Positions 45,848 to 54,596 of a stretch of 64,000 nucleotides of DNA are shown here, in pieces. The position numbers were made by a program, and so were the translations under genes. Position 1 is the stretch's first letter. Each line of letters starts with the position of its first letter. The DNA is from an uncultured Blastocatellia bacterium. Its GTDB lineage: Bacteria > Acidobacteriota > Blastocatellia > HR10. The stretch lies in the NCBI GenBank assembly GCA_937934295.1, contig CALHAI010000010.1:99315-163314 (forward strand). Direction: 5' to 3'. The notes under the pieces were generated by a model that made no database searches, had not been told where the DNA came from, and saw nothing but the letters and a program-made list of their open reading frames with translations.

Positions 45848-48121
45848 ATGGATCGCGTGTTTGAATGGCTCTTCAAATATCCGCCGGTCGTTTTCGAGCG
45901 CGGTGAGTTCTCGTTCGCGGCGTTCTCTTCGACAAGTGCCCGAGCCGCGCTCGTGGCGGCGATGCTCGGCAGCGCATATCTGATCGTTCGACGCGCGCGG
46001 CAGCCGCTCCCGCGGCGAGTGAAGATCATCCTGCTCGGCCTTCGGCTCAGCGCGCTCGCCCTGTTGATCTTCTGCGTGTTGCACCCGGTTGTGGTCGTCC
46101 CCTCGATCATCCCTCACACGGCGACGGTCGCGGTTCTCGTGGACGATTCCCTCAGCATGAAAACCCCGGACGTGAACGGCCGATCTCGTGCGGAGGCCGT
46201 TCGCGCGCTCCTCGCCTCCGAGGGAGCGTTCTGGCGCGGGCTCACGGCGAAATTCGCCGTGCGCGTCTTCACACTGAGCGGTGAGGAGTTGACGGCTCAG
46301 GCGACCATCCCTCGGACGGATCTCGCGACGGGGCTCGAACGCATTCTCGCGAGCCTTCACGGAGAACCGCTGGCCGCCGTCATCCTCCTCAGCGATGGCG
46401 CGCATAATGCGCGGCGAGATCTCTCAGCCCTCCTTCCGATATTTGCGGGGCGAGGCGTCCCCATCTACACGGTCGGCGTGGGGCAACGGCAGATCGAGCG
46501 CGACAGCGAATTGGTACGCGTGAACGTCCCCCGGCGCGTCCTCAAAGGATCGTCGGTGAAGGCCGATCTCCTCCTCCGCTGCGGGCGCGGACTGGAACGG
46601 CGCATGACGGTGCGCGTCATTGAGGGCGAGCGCACGCTTCAAGCGAAACCGATCGAGTGCGCTCGCGAGGCGGAGTCCTTGACGGTCGCGTTGGAATTCA
46701 CACCGCCAGAGGCCGGCGTGCATCGGTACGTCTTCGCCGTTGATCCCCAGCCGCGGGAGTTGATCCTCGAGAACAATCGGCTGGAGGCCATCGTGGAGGT
46801 GCGCGACGAGGTGGCGCGCGTGCTCTATATCGAGGGGGAACCCCGGTGGGAATACGGGAAGCTGCGCGCTGCTGTCGCCGATGACGAACAGCTCAATCTC
46901 GTCTCGGTCGTGCGCACAGCTCGAGGGAAATTCTACCGGCAGGGCGTCGAGAGCGGGGAGGAATTGGTGAAGGGATTTCCGGAGCGCCCGGAGGAACTCT
47001 TTCGGTTCAAGGGACTGATCCTCGGGAGCGTGGAGGCTGGGTTCTTCACCCGCGAGCATCTGGAGTGGATGGAGGCCTTCGTCGCGCGACGCGGAGGGGG
47101 ATTGCTCATGCTCGGTGGTCGGCGCTCGTTCTCGGCCGGGGAGTATGCGTTGACGCCGCTCGCCGAGATCCTTCCCGTAGAGGTGCGGCGCGAACGATCG
47201 GAGGGACCGCGTGAGAGCGAGGAGGAGGTCGCGGCCTATGCGCCGATGCTGACCGAAGATGGGCGTGAGCATCCGATCACGCGCTTGAAGGCCGATCGTG
47301 CGGCGAACGAGCGCGCATGGCGAGCGATGCCGCGCGTGACCGTGCCCGAGGTCTTCACGCGGGTCAAGCCCGGCGCTCTCGTCCTGCTCGAAGGCGTGAA
47401 GGCCTCGCGCGCCGGAGCTCGTCCCATCCTGCTCGCCCTTCACCGATATGGTCGGGGGATCAGCCTCGCCTTCACGCCTTCGGATTCCTGGCGGTGGCAG
47501 ATGGAGATGGATTCGAGCGATCTCTCGCACGAGACATTCTGGAAGCAGATGCTCCGATATATGGTCAGCTTCGCCGAGGATCCGGTTACGGTGCGGACTG
47601 AGGCCGACGCTTACGAGGTCGGGGACGAGGCTCCCCTTCGCGTGGACGTGCGGGATGAGCTTTTCCGACCCATTCCGGACGCTCGGGTCGAGGTCGAAGT
47701 GACCACGCCGCGTGGCGCGACCGAACGCGTGCGCGTGGAGCCCTCTTTCGAGAACGAGGGGGAATATGTCGGTGCGTTCCTCCTGCGAGAGCCGGGCGTG
47801 TATCGCCTTCGCGCGCGCGCGCAGCGTGCCGATCGCGAGTTGGGCGAAGCGGAGGCTCAGTGGACTGTGCGAGAGCCGGATCGGGAATATCGCGGGGCCG
47901 GACAAAACGTCGAGCTGCTGAAGTGGCTCGCGCGGGAGACCGGAGGGGAATACCATCTCATCGCTGATGCTGAAGCTCTGGTGCCCAAGCTGGAGTATTC
48001 GGCCGGAGCGCATTCGATCCGCGTGACCAAGGAATTGTGGGATATGCCGATCATCTTCCTGCTCCTCGTCGGCCTCCTCTCGCTCGAGTGGGCGCTGCGG
48101 CGGCAACTGGGAGGGATATGA
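45848..48121 (+). CDS. Membrane VWA protein with glutamine-amidotransferase-like domain
   Basis: 757 residues from ATG 45848; ATG 45767 is an in-frame alternative. Two N-terminal helices (about 31-47 and 59-85) precede a VWA domain with DDSLS at 99-103 as MIDAS. Then comes a beta region and a GATase1-like module (FKGLILGSVEAGFF, RRGGGLLMLGGRRSF) lacking a catalytic Cys, another beta region, and a C-terminal helix (PIIFLLLVGLLSLEWALR). Same architecture as the BatA-like protein later in the operon. It probably acts on the periplasmic face as a partner of the MoxR ATPase; known MoxR-VWA pairs act in complex assembly. The stop overlaps the next start (ATGA). Confidence 0.85.
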   Translation: MDRVFEWLFKYPPVVFERGEFSFAAFSSTSARAALVAAMLGSAYLIVRRARQPLPRRVKIILLGLRLSALALLIFCVLHPVVVVPSIIPHTATVAVLVDDSLSMKTPDVNGRSRAEAVRALLASEGAFWRGLTAKFAVRVFTLSGEELTAQATIPRTDLATGLERILASLHGEPLAAVILLSDGAHNARRDLSALLPIFAGRGVPIYTVGVGQRQIERDSELVRVNVPRRVLKGSSVKADLLLRCGRGLERRMTVRVIEGERTLQAKPIECAREAESLTVALEFTPPEAGVHRYVFAVDPQPRELILENNRLEAIVEVRDEVARVLYIEGEPRWEYGKLRAAVADDEQLNLVSVVRTARGKFYRQGVESGEELVKGFPERPEELFRFKGLILGSVEAGFFTREHLEWMEAFVARRGGGLLMLGGRRSFSAGEYALTPLAEILPVEVRRERSEGPRESEEEVAAYAPMLTEDGREHPITRLKADRAANERAWRAMPRVTVPEVFTRVKPGALVLLEGVKASRAGARPILLALHRYGRGISLAFTPSDSWRWQMEMDSSDLSHETFWKQMLRYMVSFAEDPVTVRTEADAYEVGDEAPLRVDVRDELFRPIPDARVEVEVTTPRGATERVRVEPSFENEGEYVGAFLLREPGVYRLRARAQRADRELGEAEAQWTVREPDREYRGAGQNVELLKWLARETGGEYHLIADAEALVPKLEYSAGAHSIRVTKELWDMPIIFLLLVGLLSLEWALRRQLGGI

Positions 48122-49128
48122 GGCGATCATTCTTCAGAAAGGTGGGCACGGGCGTGATGGCGGGGCTGCTCCTTCTGAGCGGAGCGCTCGCGCAAGGAGA
48201 GCGACGCGTGCCGGAGGAGCGGTTCGCCGTGCTCGTGCGCGGCCTCGGCGGTGATCCGACGTTCGAGCATCAGTTCGCCGAATGGACCGAACGCCTCTGC
48301 CGGCTCCTCACCGAACGCTGGCGATTTCGCCCGGAGAACATCTTCCTGTTCACCCCAGATGGCCGCGGGTGTTCGCCGAACGTGGCGCGCGCGACAGCCG
48401 ATGCGGTTCGCCATGCGTTCGAACGCTTGCGCGCGGAGAGCACGCCCGAGAGCCTCATCGGCATCTTCCTGATCGGGCACGGCAGCTTCGACGGCGAGCG
48501 CGGGTATTTCCATCTGGTCGGGCCGGATCTCTCGACGGAGGATTTCCGCGCGCTCCTTTCGGGGGTGAAGGCTCGCCTGATCATCTTCGTGAACGCGGCC
48601 AGCTCAAGCGGTGCGTTCCTTCCGGTGCTGAGTCGACCGGGGACGATCGTCATCACGGCCACGCGCAGCGGGCGTGAGCAGCAGGCGACGATCTTCGCTC
48701 ACTACTTCATCGAGGCCTTCACCGATGCGCGGGCGGATGCGGATAAAGATGGGCGCATCTCGCTCGCGGAAGCGTTCACCTTCGCCGCGACGTTGACGGC
48801 GGAGCATTATGCGCAGCAAGGGGTCCTAGCGACCGAACACCCTCTTCTCGACGATAACGGCGATGGCGTCGGACATGGGGAGGTGGGCGAGGGCGATGGA
48901 CAGCTGGCGCGAACCGTGTATCTGGAAGCGCCGGTCGAAATCGGTGAGGAAGATGAAGAGCTGCGCGCGCTGCTTCGCCAGCGGCAAGCGCTTCTTGAGC
49001 AGATCGAGGCGGTGAAGGCCCGGAAAGCCGAGATGCGGCCGGAAGAGTATGAGCGAGAGTTGGAGCGATGGCTCTTGGAGCTGGCCAAGCTCACCGAGCG
49101 CATCAACGCGCGGAGGAAAAAGCCGTGA
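48118..49128 (+). CDS. Exported caspase-fold protein lacking the catalytic Cys, with EF-hand-like loops
   Basis: 336 residues with a signal peptide (GVMAGLLLLSGALAQ). The fold resembles clan CD peptidases (C13/C14): FAVLVRGLGGD, the His strand FLIGHGSFDG (His121) and the strand IIFVNAASSSGAF. In active relatives the latter carries the nucleophilic Cys (as in NACYSG); here Ala161 occupies that place, so it is probably not a peptidase. Residues 207-218 (DADKDGRISLAE) form a canonical 12-residue EF-hand loop, and DDNGDG (245-250) a second calcium-like loop. The C-terminal ~70 residues are a charged coiled coil. Both ends overlap neighbours (ATGA, GTGA). Confidence 0.85.
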   Translation: MRRSFFRKVGTGVMAGLLLLSGALAQGERRVPEERFAVLVRGLGGDPTFEHQFAEWTERLCRLLTERWRFRPENIFLFTPDGRGCSPNVARATADAVRHAFERLRAESTPESLIGIFLIGHGSFDGERGYFHLVGPDLSTEDFRALLSGVKARLIIFVNAASSSGAFLPVLSRPGTIVITATRSGREQQATIFAHYFIEAFTDARADADKDGRISLAEAFTFAATLTAEHYAQQGVLATEHPLLDDNGDGVGHGEVGEGDGQLARTVYLEAPVEIGEEDEELRALLRQRQALLEQIEAVKARKAEMRPEEYERELERWLLELAKLTERINARRKKP

Positions 49129-51800
49129 GGCGAATGCGTCGGATGCGGCTTCCGTATGTACGGCCAGGTGTCGGAAGTGGCGCGCCGCCGGTGCGATGTG
49201 GCCTCCTGCTCCTTCTCGTCCTCCTTGGGGGGGGCACGCACGTGGCGGCGCAGTCGCCGATCGAAGCGGGGCTGGAGAAATTGCGGCGCGGGGAATACGC
49301 GGAGGCGATCGCTCGGCTTCACGCGGCGCTCGACCTGGATCTGGCGCGTGCCGCGGAGGGCCTGATCACGGCCTACATGGAGACGGGGCGATACGAGGAC
49401 GCCGAGCGGATAGTCCGCGACGTCCTCGCGCGGGCCGATGGCGCCCTCTCGGCTGACGAAACGGCGCGCTTGGAGATGCTGCTGGGGGAGGTCCTGCTGA
49501 CGATCGGCCGCTCCGAAGATGCGCTGCGAGCGTTCGATCGCGCGCTGGCACGCGAGGGATGGCCCGGCGTCATTCGGGCGAGCGTTCAGAAGGGGCGCGT
49601 CCTCTGGCAGATGGGGCGCGTCGAGGAAGCGCGCGAGCTTCTCCACCGCCTCTGCGCGCGAGCGTTCGCACAAGGGCTGCGATCGGCGGAAGACTTGACG
49701 TGGACGGCACGCGCGCTCGCCTATCTGGACCGCCCGCATGAGGCGAACGATCTCTATGCCGAGGCGATCGGGCGCGATCCCTCGTTTCGGGAAGCGTATC
49801 TGCAAGCGGGTGAGCTCTTCGTCGAAAAGTACAACTACGCCGAAGCAGCGAGCTTCTTCCGCGACGCCTTGCAGATCAATCCCAACTGCGCGCGGGCTCA
49901 CCTGGGACTGGCACAAAGCACGCGCATCGGCGGCGACGCGTCGGCTCATGTTCAGCGGGCGCTCGCGGTGAATCCGCGGCTGGTCGAGGCTCACGATCTC
50001 CTGGCCGCCATGCTGCTGGAGGTGGGCGAGGTTGAGGCCGCCGAACGACATCTCGCGGAAGCGCTTCGCGTGAATCCGCATTCGCTCTCGACGCGCGCGC
50101 TGCGCGCCGCGGCCTTTTATCTGGAGGATCGCGCGGCTGACCTGGCCGAGGAGATCCGGCGCGTGCTGAGCGCGAATCCGCGCTACGGCGAGCTGTACGC
50201 CGTGCTCGCCGATTTCGCCGTGTTCAACCGGCGATATCCCGAGGCCGTCGAGTTCGCGCGGCGAGCCGTCGAGCTGTCGCCGTGGCTGTGGCGCGCGTGG
50301 GCGACGTTGGGGGTGAACCTCTTGCGCCTGGGGCGCGACGCGGAGGGGCGCGAGGTCTTAGAGCGAGCCTTCGCCGGAGATCCGTTCAACGTCTGGGTGA
50401 AGAACACGCTCGATCTGCTCGACAGCCTGCGCGCCTATCCAGAGACCATCACCGAGCATTTCCTCATCCGCACGGCGCCATCGGAGAGTCCCGTCATCGC
50501 GCCATTGATGGCGGAGTTGCTCGAACGCGCGTATGCGCGGCTCAGCGAACGGTATCAGTTTCGACCTGAGGGGCCCCTCATCGTCGAGGTGTTCCCCAAC
50601 CACGAAGATTTCGCCGTGAAGACCGTCGGACTGCCGGGGCTTGGAGCGCTCGGCGCGTGCTTCGGGCGCGTGATCGCGATGGATTCCCCCTCGGCGCGCC
50701 CGCGCGGATCGTTCAATTGGGCGAGCACGGCGTGGCACGAGTTCGTTCACGTGATCACGCTGCAGGCGACGGCGTATCGCATCCCGCGGTGGCTCTCCGA
50801 AGGCATCTCGGTCTACGAGGAGCGACGGGCGCAGCCCGGATGGGGGCATCAGTGGACGCTCGAGTTCGTACGCGCCTTCGGCGAGGGGCGGTTTGTCCCC
50901 TTGCGCCACTTTGAGGCGGCATTCCTTCGCCCCTCATCCCCGGAGGCGCTCTCGCTCGCCTATTTTCAAGCTTCGCTCATCGTCGAGTTCCTCGTCGAGC
51001 GCTTCGGCTTCGAGCGGCTGCGCCTCATGCTCGCCCTCTATCGCCAGGGGGAGCGCACCGAGGGGGTATTTCAGAGAGCGCTCGGCATGTCCGTGGGAGA
51101 GCTGGATCGGCTCTTTCGCGAGCACGTGAGGCGAGCGATCGGACCATACCTCGCGCGGCTCGATCTGGACTTGCTCAGACGGTCGGAGGTCTCGGAGGAG
51201 GAGCTGCGGGAAGCGCTCGCGCGCCATCCGGAGAATTTCGCCGCGCATTTGCGTTTGGGACGAATGCTCCGAGCGCGCGGCGACGTGGAGGCGGCTATCG
51301 TCCATCTGCGCGAAGCGCTCCGCCTCTTCCCTTTCTACACGGGGCCGGGGAATGCATATGAGGCGCTCGCGGCGATCTTCGAAGAACGCGGGGATGTGGC
51401 CGAAGCCTTGCAGGTGCTCGAGCAGTGGGCGGCGCGCGAGGAGGCGAACGATGAGCTGCCGCGGCGGATCGTTCGACTGGCGTTGAAGCTGGGGCGGACG
51501 GACGTGGCCGAGCGGGCCCTCGAAGCGGCCTTGGCGATTTCTCCCTTGGATCGAGACTTGCAGGCGCAGGCCGGAGAGTTCTATCTGGAGCAGAATCAAC
51601 CGGAGCGAGCTGTGCGCGCGTTCTCCGCCGTGCTGTCCCTGAATCCACCGGATCGCGCCGAGGCGCACTACCAGCTCGCGCGAGCCTTTTTGGCGAAGGG
51701 CGCACGGGCCGAGGCCCGACGCGAAGTCCTCCGGGCATTGGAGATCGCGCCCGGATTCGAAAAAGCGCAGGCGCTTCTTTTGAAACTCGTCGAGAACTGA
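49125..51800 (+). CDS. Exported TPR protein with peptidase-MA-like (HEFVH) zinc protease domain
   Basis: 891 residues from GTG 49125, overlapping the previous stop as GTGA; ATG 49134 or 49143 could also serve. Signal peptide CGLLLLLVLLGGGTHVAAQ. About ten TPR units flank a gluzincin-like core: HEFVH at 538-542 and the Glu in LSEGISVYEE about 20 residues on, matching the peptidase MA superfamily. A second TPR array covers about 690-885. The TPRs should hold partners or substrates while the centre cuts or binds them. The metal ligands are intact, unlike the neighbouring caspase fold. Confidence 0.88.
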   Translation: MRRMRRMRLPYVRPGVGSGAPPVRCGLLLLLVLLGGGTHVAAQSPIEAGLEKLRRGEYAEAIARLHAALDLDLARAAEGLITAYMETGRYEDAERIVRDVLARADGALSADETARLEMLLGEVLLTIGRSEDALRAFDRALAREGWPGVIRASVQKGRVLWQMGRVEEARELLHRLCARAFAQGLRSAEDLTWTARALAYLDRPHEANDLYAEAIGRDPSFREAYLQAGELFVEKYNYAEAASFFRDALQINPNCARAHLGLAQSTRIGGDASAHVQRALAVNPRLVEAHDLLAAMLLEVGEVEAAERHLAEALRVNPHSLSTRALRAAAFYLEDRAADLAEEIRRVLSANPRYGELYAVLADFAVFNRRYPEAVEFARRAVELSPWLWRAWATLGVNLLRLGRDAEGREVLERAFAGDPFNVWVKNTLDLLDSLRAYPETITEHFLIRTAPSESPVIAPLMAELLERAYARLSERYQFRPEGPLIVEVFPNHEDFAVKTVGLPGLGALGACFGRVIAMDSPSARPRGSFNWASTAWHEFVHVITLQATAYRIPRWLSEGISVYEERRAQPGWGHQWTLEFVRAFGEGRFVPLRHFEAAFLRPSSPEALSLAYFQASLIVEFLVERFGFERLRLMLALYRQGERTEGVFQRALGMSVGELDRLFREHVRRAIGPYLARLDLDLLRRSEVSEEELREALARHPENFAAHLRLGRMLRARGDVEAAIVHLREALRLFPFYTGPGNAYEALAAIFEERGDVAEALQVLEQWAAREEANDELPRRIVRLALKLGRTDVAERALEAALAISPLDRDLQAQAGEFYLEQNQPERAVRAFSAVLSLNPPDRAEAHYQLARAFLAKGARAEARREVLRALEIAPGFEKAQALLLKLVEN

Positions 51801-51817
51801 AGCGTGGGAGGGTAAGG

Positions 51818-52573
51818 ATGCCGAACTGGAGACGCGTACCTCAGGCGCACGTTGGGCTCCTCGGATGTGCGCTGGCGGTGCTCCTGAGCGGCGCGCCGCG
51901 CGAAGGAGCGCCGCCGAGTATGGACCCGAACATGTCCTCGAATCGGTTCACCTTCGCTCGCATTCAGTACGGTGGGCGATTCTCCTCGCGCGCGTTCTTC
52001 GGCGCCGTGCCCCCTTGGGCGCACGATTTCCCACGCGGCGGGCGCCACCTGATGAAGATCCTGAGCGAAGTGAGCCTCGTGGACGCGAATCCCGATGAGG
52101 TGGTCCTCCGCTTCGATGACCCGCAACTCTTCAAATACCCCTTCGCGTATCTCTGCGAGGTCGGGTTCATGAGCCTGAGCGATCGAGAGATCGAGGGCCT
52201 GCGCGAGTACCTGCTGCGCGGGGGCTTCCTCATTGTGGACGATTTCCGAGAGGAATGGGCCTTGGAGAATCTCCGCACGCACCTGCGCCGCGCGTTCCCC
52301 GATTTGGAGTTGGAGGAGTTGGACATCTCACACCCCATCTTCAACTGCTTCTTCCACATCAAGACGTTGGAAGTGACGCCCCCATATGGCGAGGGCGTGC
52401 CGAAGTTCTTTGGACTCTCGGACAAAAAGGGGCGCTTGATGATGATCGTCAACTACAACAACGATGTGAGCGAATATTGGGAGTGGGCGGATGATCCGTT
52501 CGCGCCCATCGAGTATACGAACGAGGCCTTCAAGTTCGGTGTGAATTACGCCATCTATGCGCTGACGCATTGA
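51818..52573 (+). CDS. DUF4159 protein
   Basis: 251 residues with an N-terminal signal or anchor (VGLLGCALAVLLSGAP). The family signature is clear: FTFARIQYGG, WAHDFPRGGRHLMKILSEV, then LREYLLRGGFLIVDDF and YGEGVPKFFGL. It is related to the GATase-like fold seen in large VWA membrane proteins (often DUF4159 is fused to them); here it is separate. The family occurs beside MoxR and DUF58 genes, as here. The biochemical role is unknown. ATG 51818 follows GGGAGGGTAAGG. Confidence 0.88.
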   Translation: MPNWRRVPQAHVGLLGCALAVLLSGAPREGAPPSMDPNMSSNRFTFARIQYGGRFSSRAFFGAVPPWAHDFPRGGRHLMKILSEVSLVDANPDEVVLRFDDPQLFKYPFAYLCEVGFMSLSDREIEGLREYLLRGGFLIVDDFREEWALENLRTHLRRAFPDLELEELDISHPIFNCFFHIKTLEVTPPYGEGVPKFFGLSDKKGRLMMIVNYNNDVSEYWEWADDPFAPIEYTNEAFKFGVNYAIYALTH

Positions 52574-52643
52574 GTGGCGTTTCGTCACGGGGACGAGCCC
52601 TTGTCGGCTCGCCGGATTTTCGGAAGGGAAGGAGACCAACGCG

Positions 52644-53672
52644 ATGCTCATCAATAAGGCCGTTGATCACACACGCGACGAGGTCTTGTTGGAGAAGCTC
52701 GTCGGCGCGAGAGCGCACATCTTGCGGGAGATTCGGAAGGTGATCATCGGGCAGGACGAAGTGATCGAACAGGTGCTCATCTCGCTCTTCGTCGGCGGGC
52801 ATTCGATCATCACGGGGGTACCGGGGTTGGCCAAGACGCTCTTGATCAAGACGATCGCCAACGCCCTCGATTTGAAGTTCAAGCGCATTCAGTTCACCCC
52901 GGATCTCATGCCGAGCGATATCACGGGGACGGAGGTCATCGAGGAGGATCGAGCGACGGGCAAGCGCCATTTCCATTTCGTGCCGGGGCCGATCTTCGCC
53001 AACATCGTCCTGGCGGATGAGATCAATCGAACACCGCCGAAGACGCAGGCCGCGCTGCTTGAGGCGATGCAAGAAGGAGCGGTGACGGTGCAGGGCGTGA
53101 CTTACGAGCTGCCCAAGCCCTTTTTCGTGCTCGCGACGCAAAATCCGATCGAGCTGGAAGGGACATATCCCCTCCCGGAGGCGCAGTTGGATCGTTTCAT
53201 GTTCAACATCAAGATCAGCTATTTGAGCGAGGAGGAGGAAGTGGAAGTCGTGCGGACGACGACGGCACCGCAGGACGTCGTCTTCGAGCGGCGGATCACG
53301 GGGCGGGACATCATCGAGTTCCAGCGCTTGATCCGTCAGGTCCCGGCGGCCGAGTCCGTCATCCGCTACGCCGTGCGTCTGGTGGGGGCGAGCCGACCGG
53401 AGAACGGGGCCTTCGACTTCGTCCGCAAGTGGGTCAATTGGGGAGCGAGCTTGCGGGCCTCGCAGTTCCTCATTCTCGGGGGGAAAGCCCGCGCCATTTT
53501 GAACGGTCGGTACCACGTCTCCTGCGAGGATGTGCGCGCGCTCGCCTATTCGGTCTTGCGCCATCGCATCCTCGTGAATTTCCAAGCCGAATCCGAAGGC
53601 GTGAACTCGGAGGAGATCATCCGCCGCCTGCTGGAAGCGGTGCCGGAGCCGCCATCGGGTCTCTCGGTATGA
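52644..53672 (+). CDS. MoxR-family AAA+ ATPase
   Basis: 342 residues. Walker A GVPGLAKT (58-65), Walker B in IVLADEINRTPPKTQAALLEAM, sensor 1 FVLATQNPIE, the PLPEAQLDRF arginine-finger segment, and the C-terminal lid. MoxR ATPases act as chaperones with VWA partners to mature or activate complexes. ATG 52644 follows GGAAGGGAAGGAG. Its stop overlaps the DUF58 start (ATGA), the classic MoxR-DUF58 pair. The 70-base gap before it is the largest inside the operon. Confidence 0.96.
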   Translation: MLINKAVDHTRDEVLLEKLVGARAHILREIRKVIIGQDEVIEQVLISLFVGGHSIITGVPGLAKTLLIKTIANALDLKFKRIQFTPDLMPSDITGTEVIEEDRATGKRHFHFVPGPIFANIVLADEINRTPPKTQAALLEAMQEGAVTVQGVTYELPKPFFVLATQNPIELEGTYPLPEAQLDRFMFNIKISYLSEEEEVEVVRTTTAPQDVVFERRITGRDIIEFQRLIRQVPAAESVIRYAVRLVGASRPENGAFDFVRKWVNWGASLRASQFLILGGKARAILNGRYHVSCEDVRALAYSVLRHRILVNFQAESEGVNSEEIIRRLLEAVPEPPSGLSV

Positions 53673-54586
53673 ATCAGTCTGCCGACGGATCGCGTCCGAC
53701 ATTTCGATTTCTCCGCCCGGAGGTGCTGGCGAAGATCTCGTCGCTGGAGCTTCTGGCGCGTACGGTCGTCGAGGGGTTCCTCGCCGGCTTACATCGTTCG
53801 CCGTACATCGGCTTCAGCGTGGATTTTGCGGAATATCGTCCATATATGCCCGGCGATGACCTCCGCTACCTCGATTGGAAGGTCTTGGCGCGCACCGATC
53901 GGACCTACATCAAGAAGTTTCGCGGAGACACCAACACGCGCGTGTATGTGCTCTTGGACGTGAGCGCCTCGATGGCCTATCGGCTGCCGCCAGCCATCGA
54001 GAAGCGCGAGTACGCATGTTATCTGGCTGCGTCGTTGGCCTATCTGGCGACGCGGCAGAACGACGCCGTCGGCTTGATCACCTTCGATCGCGGGATCGTG
54101 GAGTACATCCCGGCGCGGTTGCGGCCCGGGCAGCTTCAGCTCATCTTGAGCGCGTTGGAACGGCTGAAGCCGGGCGGGGCATCAGCGATCGCCGACGCGC
54201 TGCGGCGCATCGCCGAACGCGTGCGGCGCCGTGGCATCGTCGTCCTCCTCTCGGACTTGTACGAACCGCCGGACGTGTTGGGATCGGCCTTGCGGCTTCT
54301 CCGGTCCCACGGGCAAGACCTCATCGTCTTCCACATCCTGGACGCCTCGGAAGTGGCATTCCCGTTTGACGAAGCCGCACGCTTCGTGGACCTGGAGACG
54401 GGGGAGGAGGTCCCCGTCGCGCCCGACGCGCTCGGTGCCGATTATCGCGAAGCCGTCCGCCGACATCTGGACGAGGTGGAACGTTTTTGTCAGGCTCACG
54501 GGATCGCGTATCAGCGAATACTTACGGCGCAACCGCTGGATTGGGCCCTCTATACCTATCTCGGACGGCGAACGCGCCTTCAGTGA
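53669..54586 (+). CDS. DUF58 protein with VWA-like domain
   Basis: 305 residues from ATG 53669, coupled to moxR by ATGA. It has the DUF58 signature DFAEYRPYMPGDDLRYLDW (53-70) followed by KVLARTDRTYIKKF and a VWA-like fold with DVSAS (97-101). It is the usual soluble VWA partner of MoxR. There are no membrane helices, unlike many DUF58 proteins. Ten bases separate it from the BatA-like gene. Confidence 0.94.
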   Translation: MNQSADGSRPTFRFLRPEVLAKISSLELLARTVVEGFLAGLHRSPYIGFSVDFAEYRPYMPGDDLRYLDWKVLARTDRTYIKKFRGDTNTRVYVLLDVSASMAYRLPPAIEKREYACYLAASLAYLATRQNDAVGLITFDRGIVEYIPARLRPGQLQLILSALERLKPGGASAIADALRRIAERVRRRGIVVLLSDLYEPPDVLGSALRLLRSHGQDLIVFHILDASEVAFPFDEAARFVDLETGEEVPVAPDALGADYREAVRRHLDEVERFCQAHGIAYQRILTAQPLDWALYTYLGRRTRLQ

Positions 54587-54596
54587 GGGGCCTGCG

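Noticed and set aside
45618..45983. A 121-codon plus-strand frame in the leader of the MoxR operon
   Set aside because: It overlaps the first VWA gene in another frame, has no ribosome site and no recognisable content.
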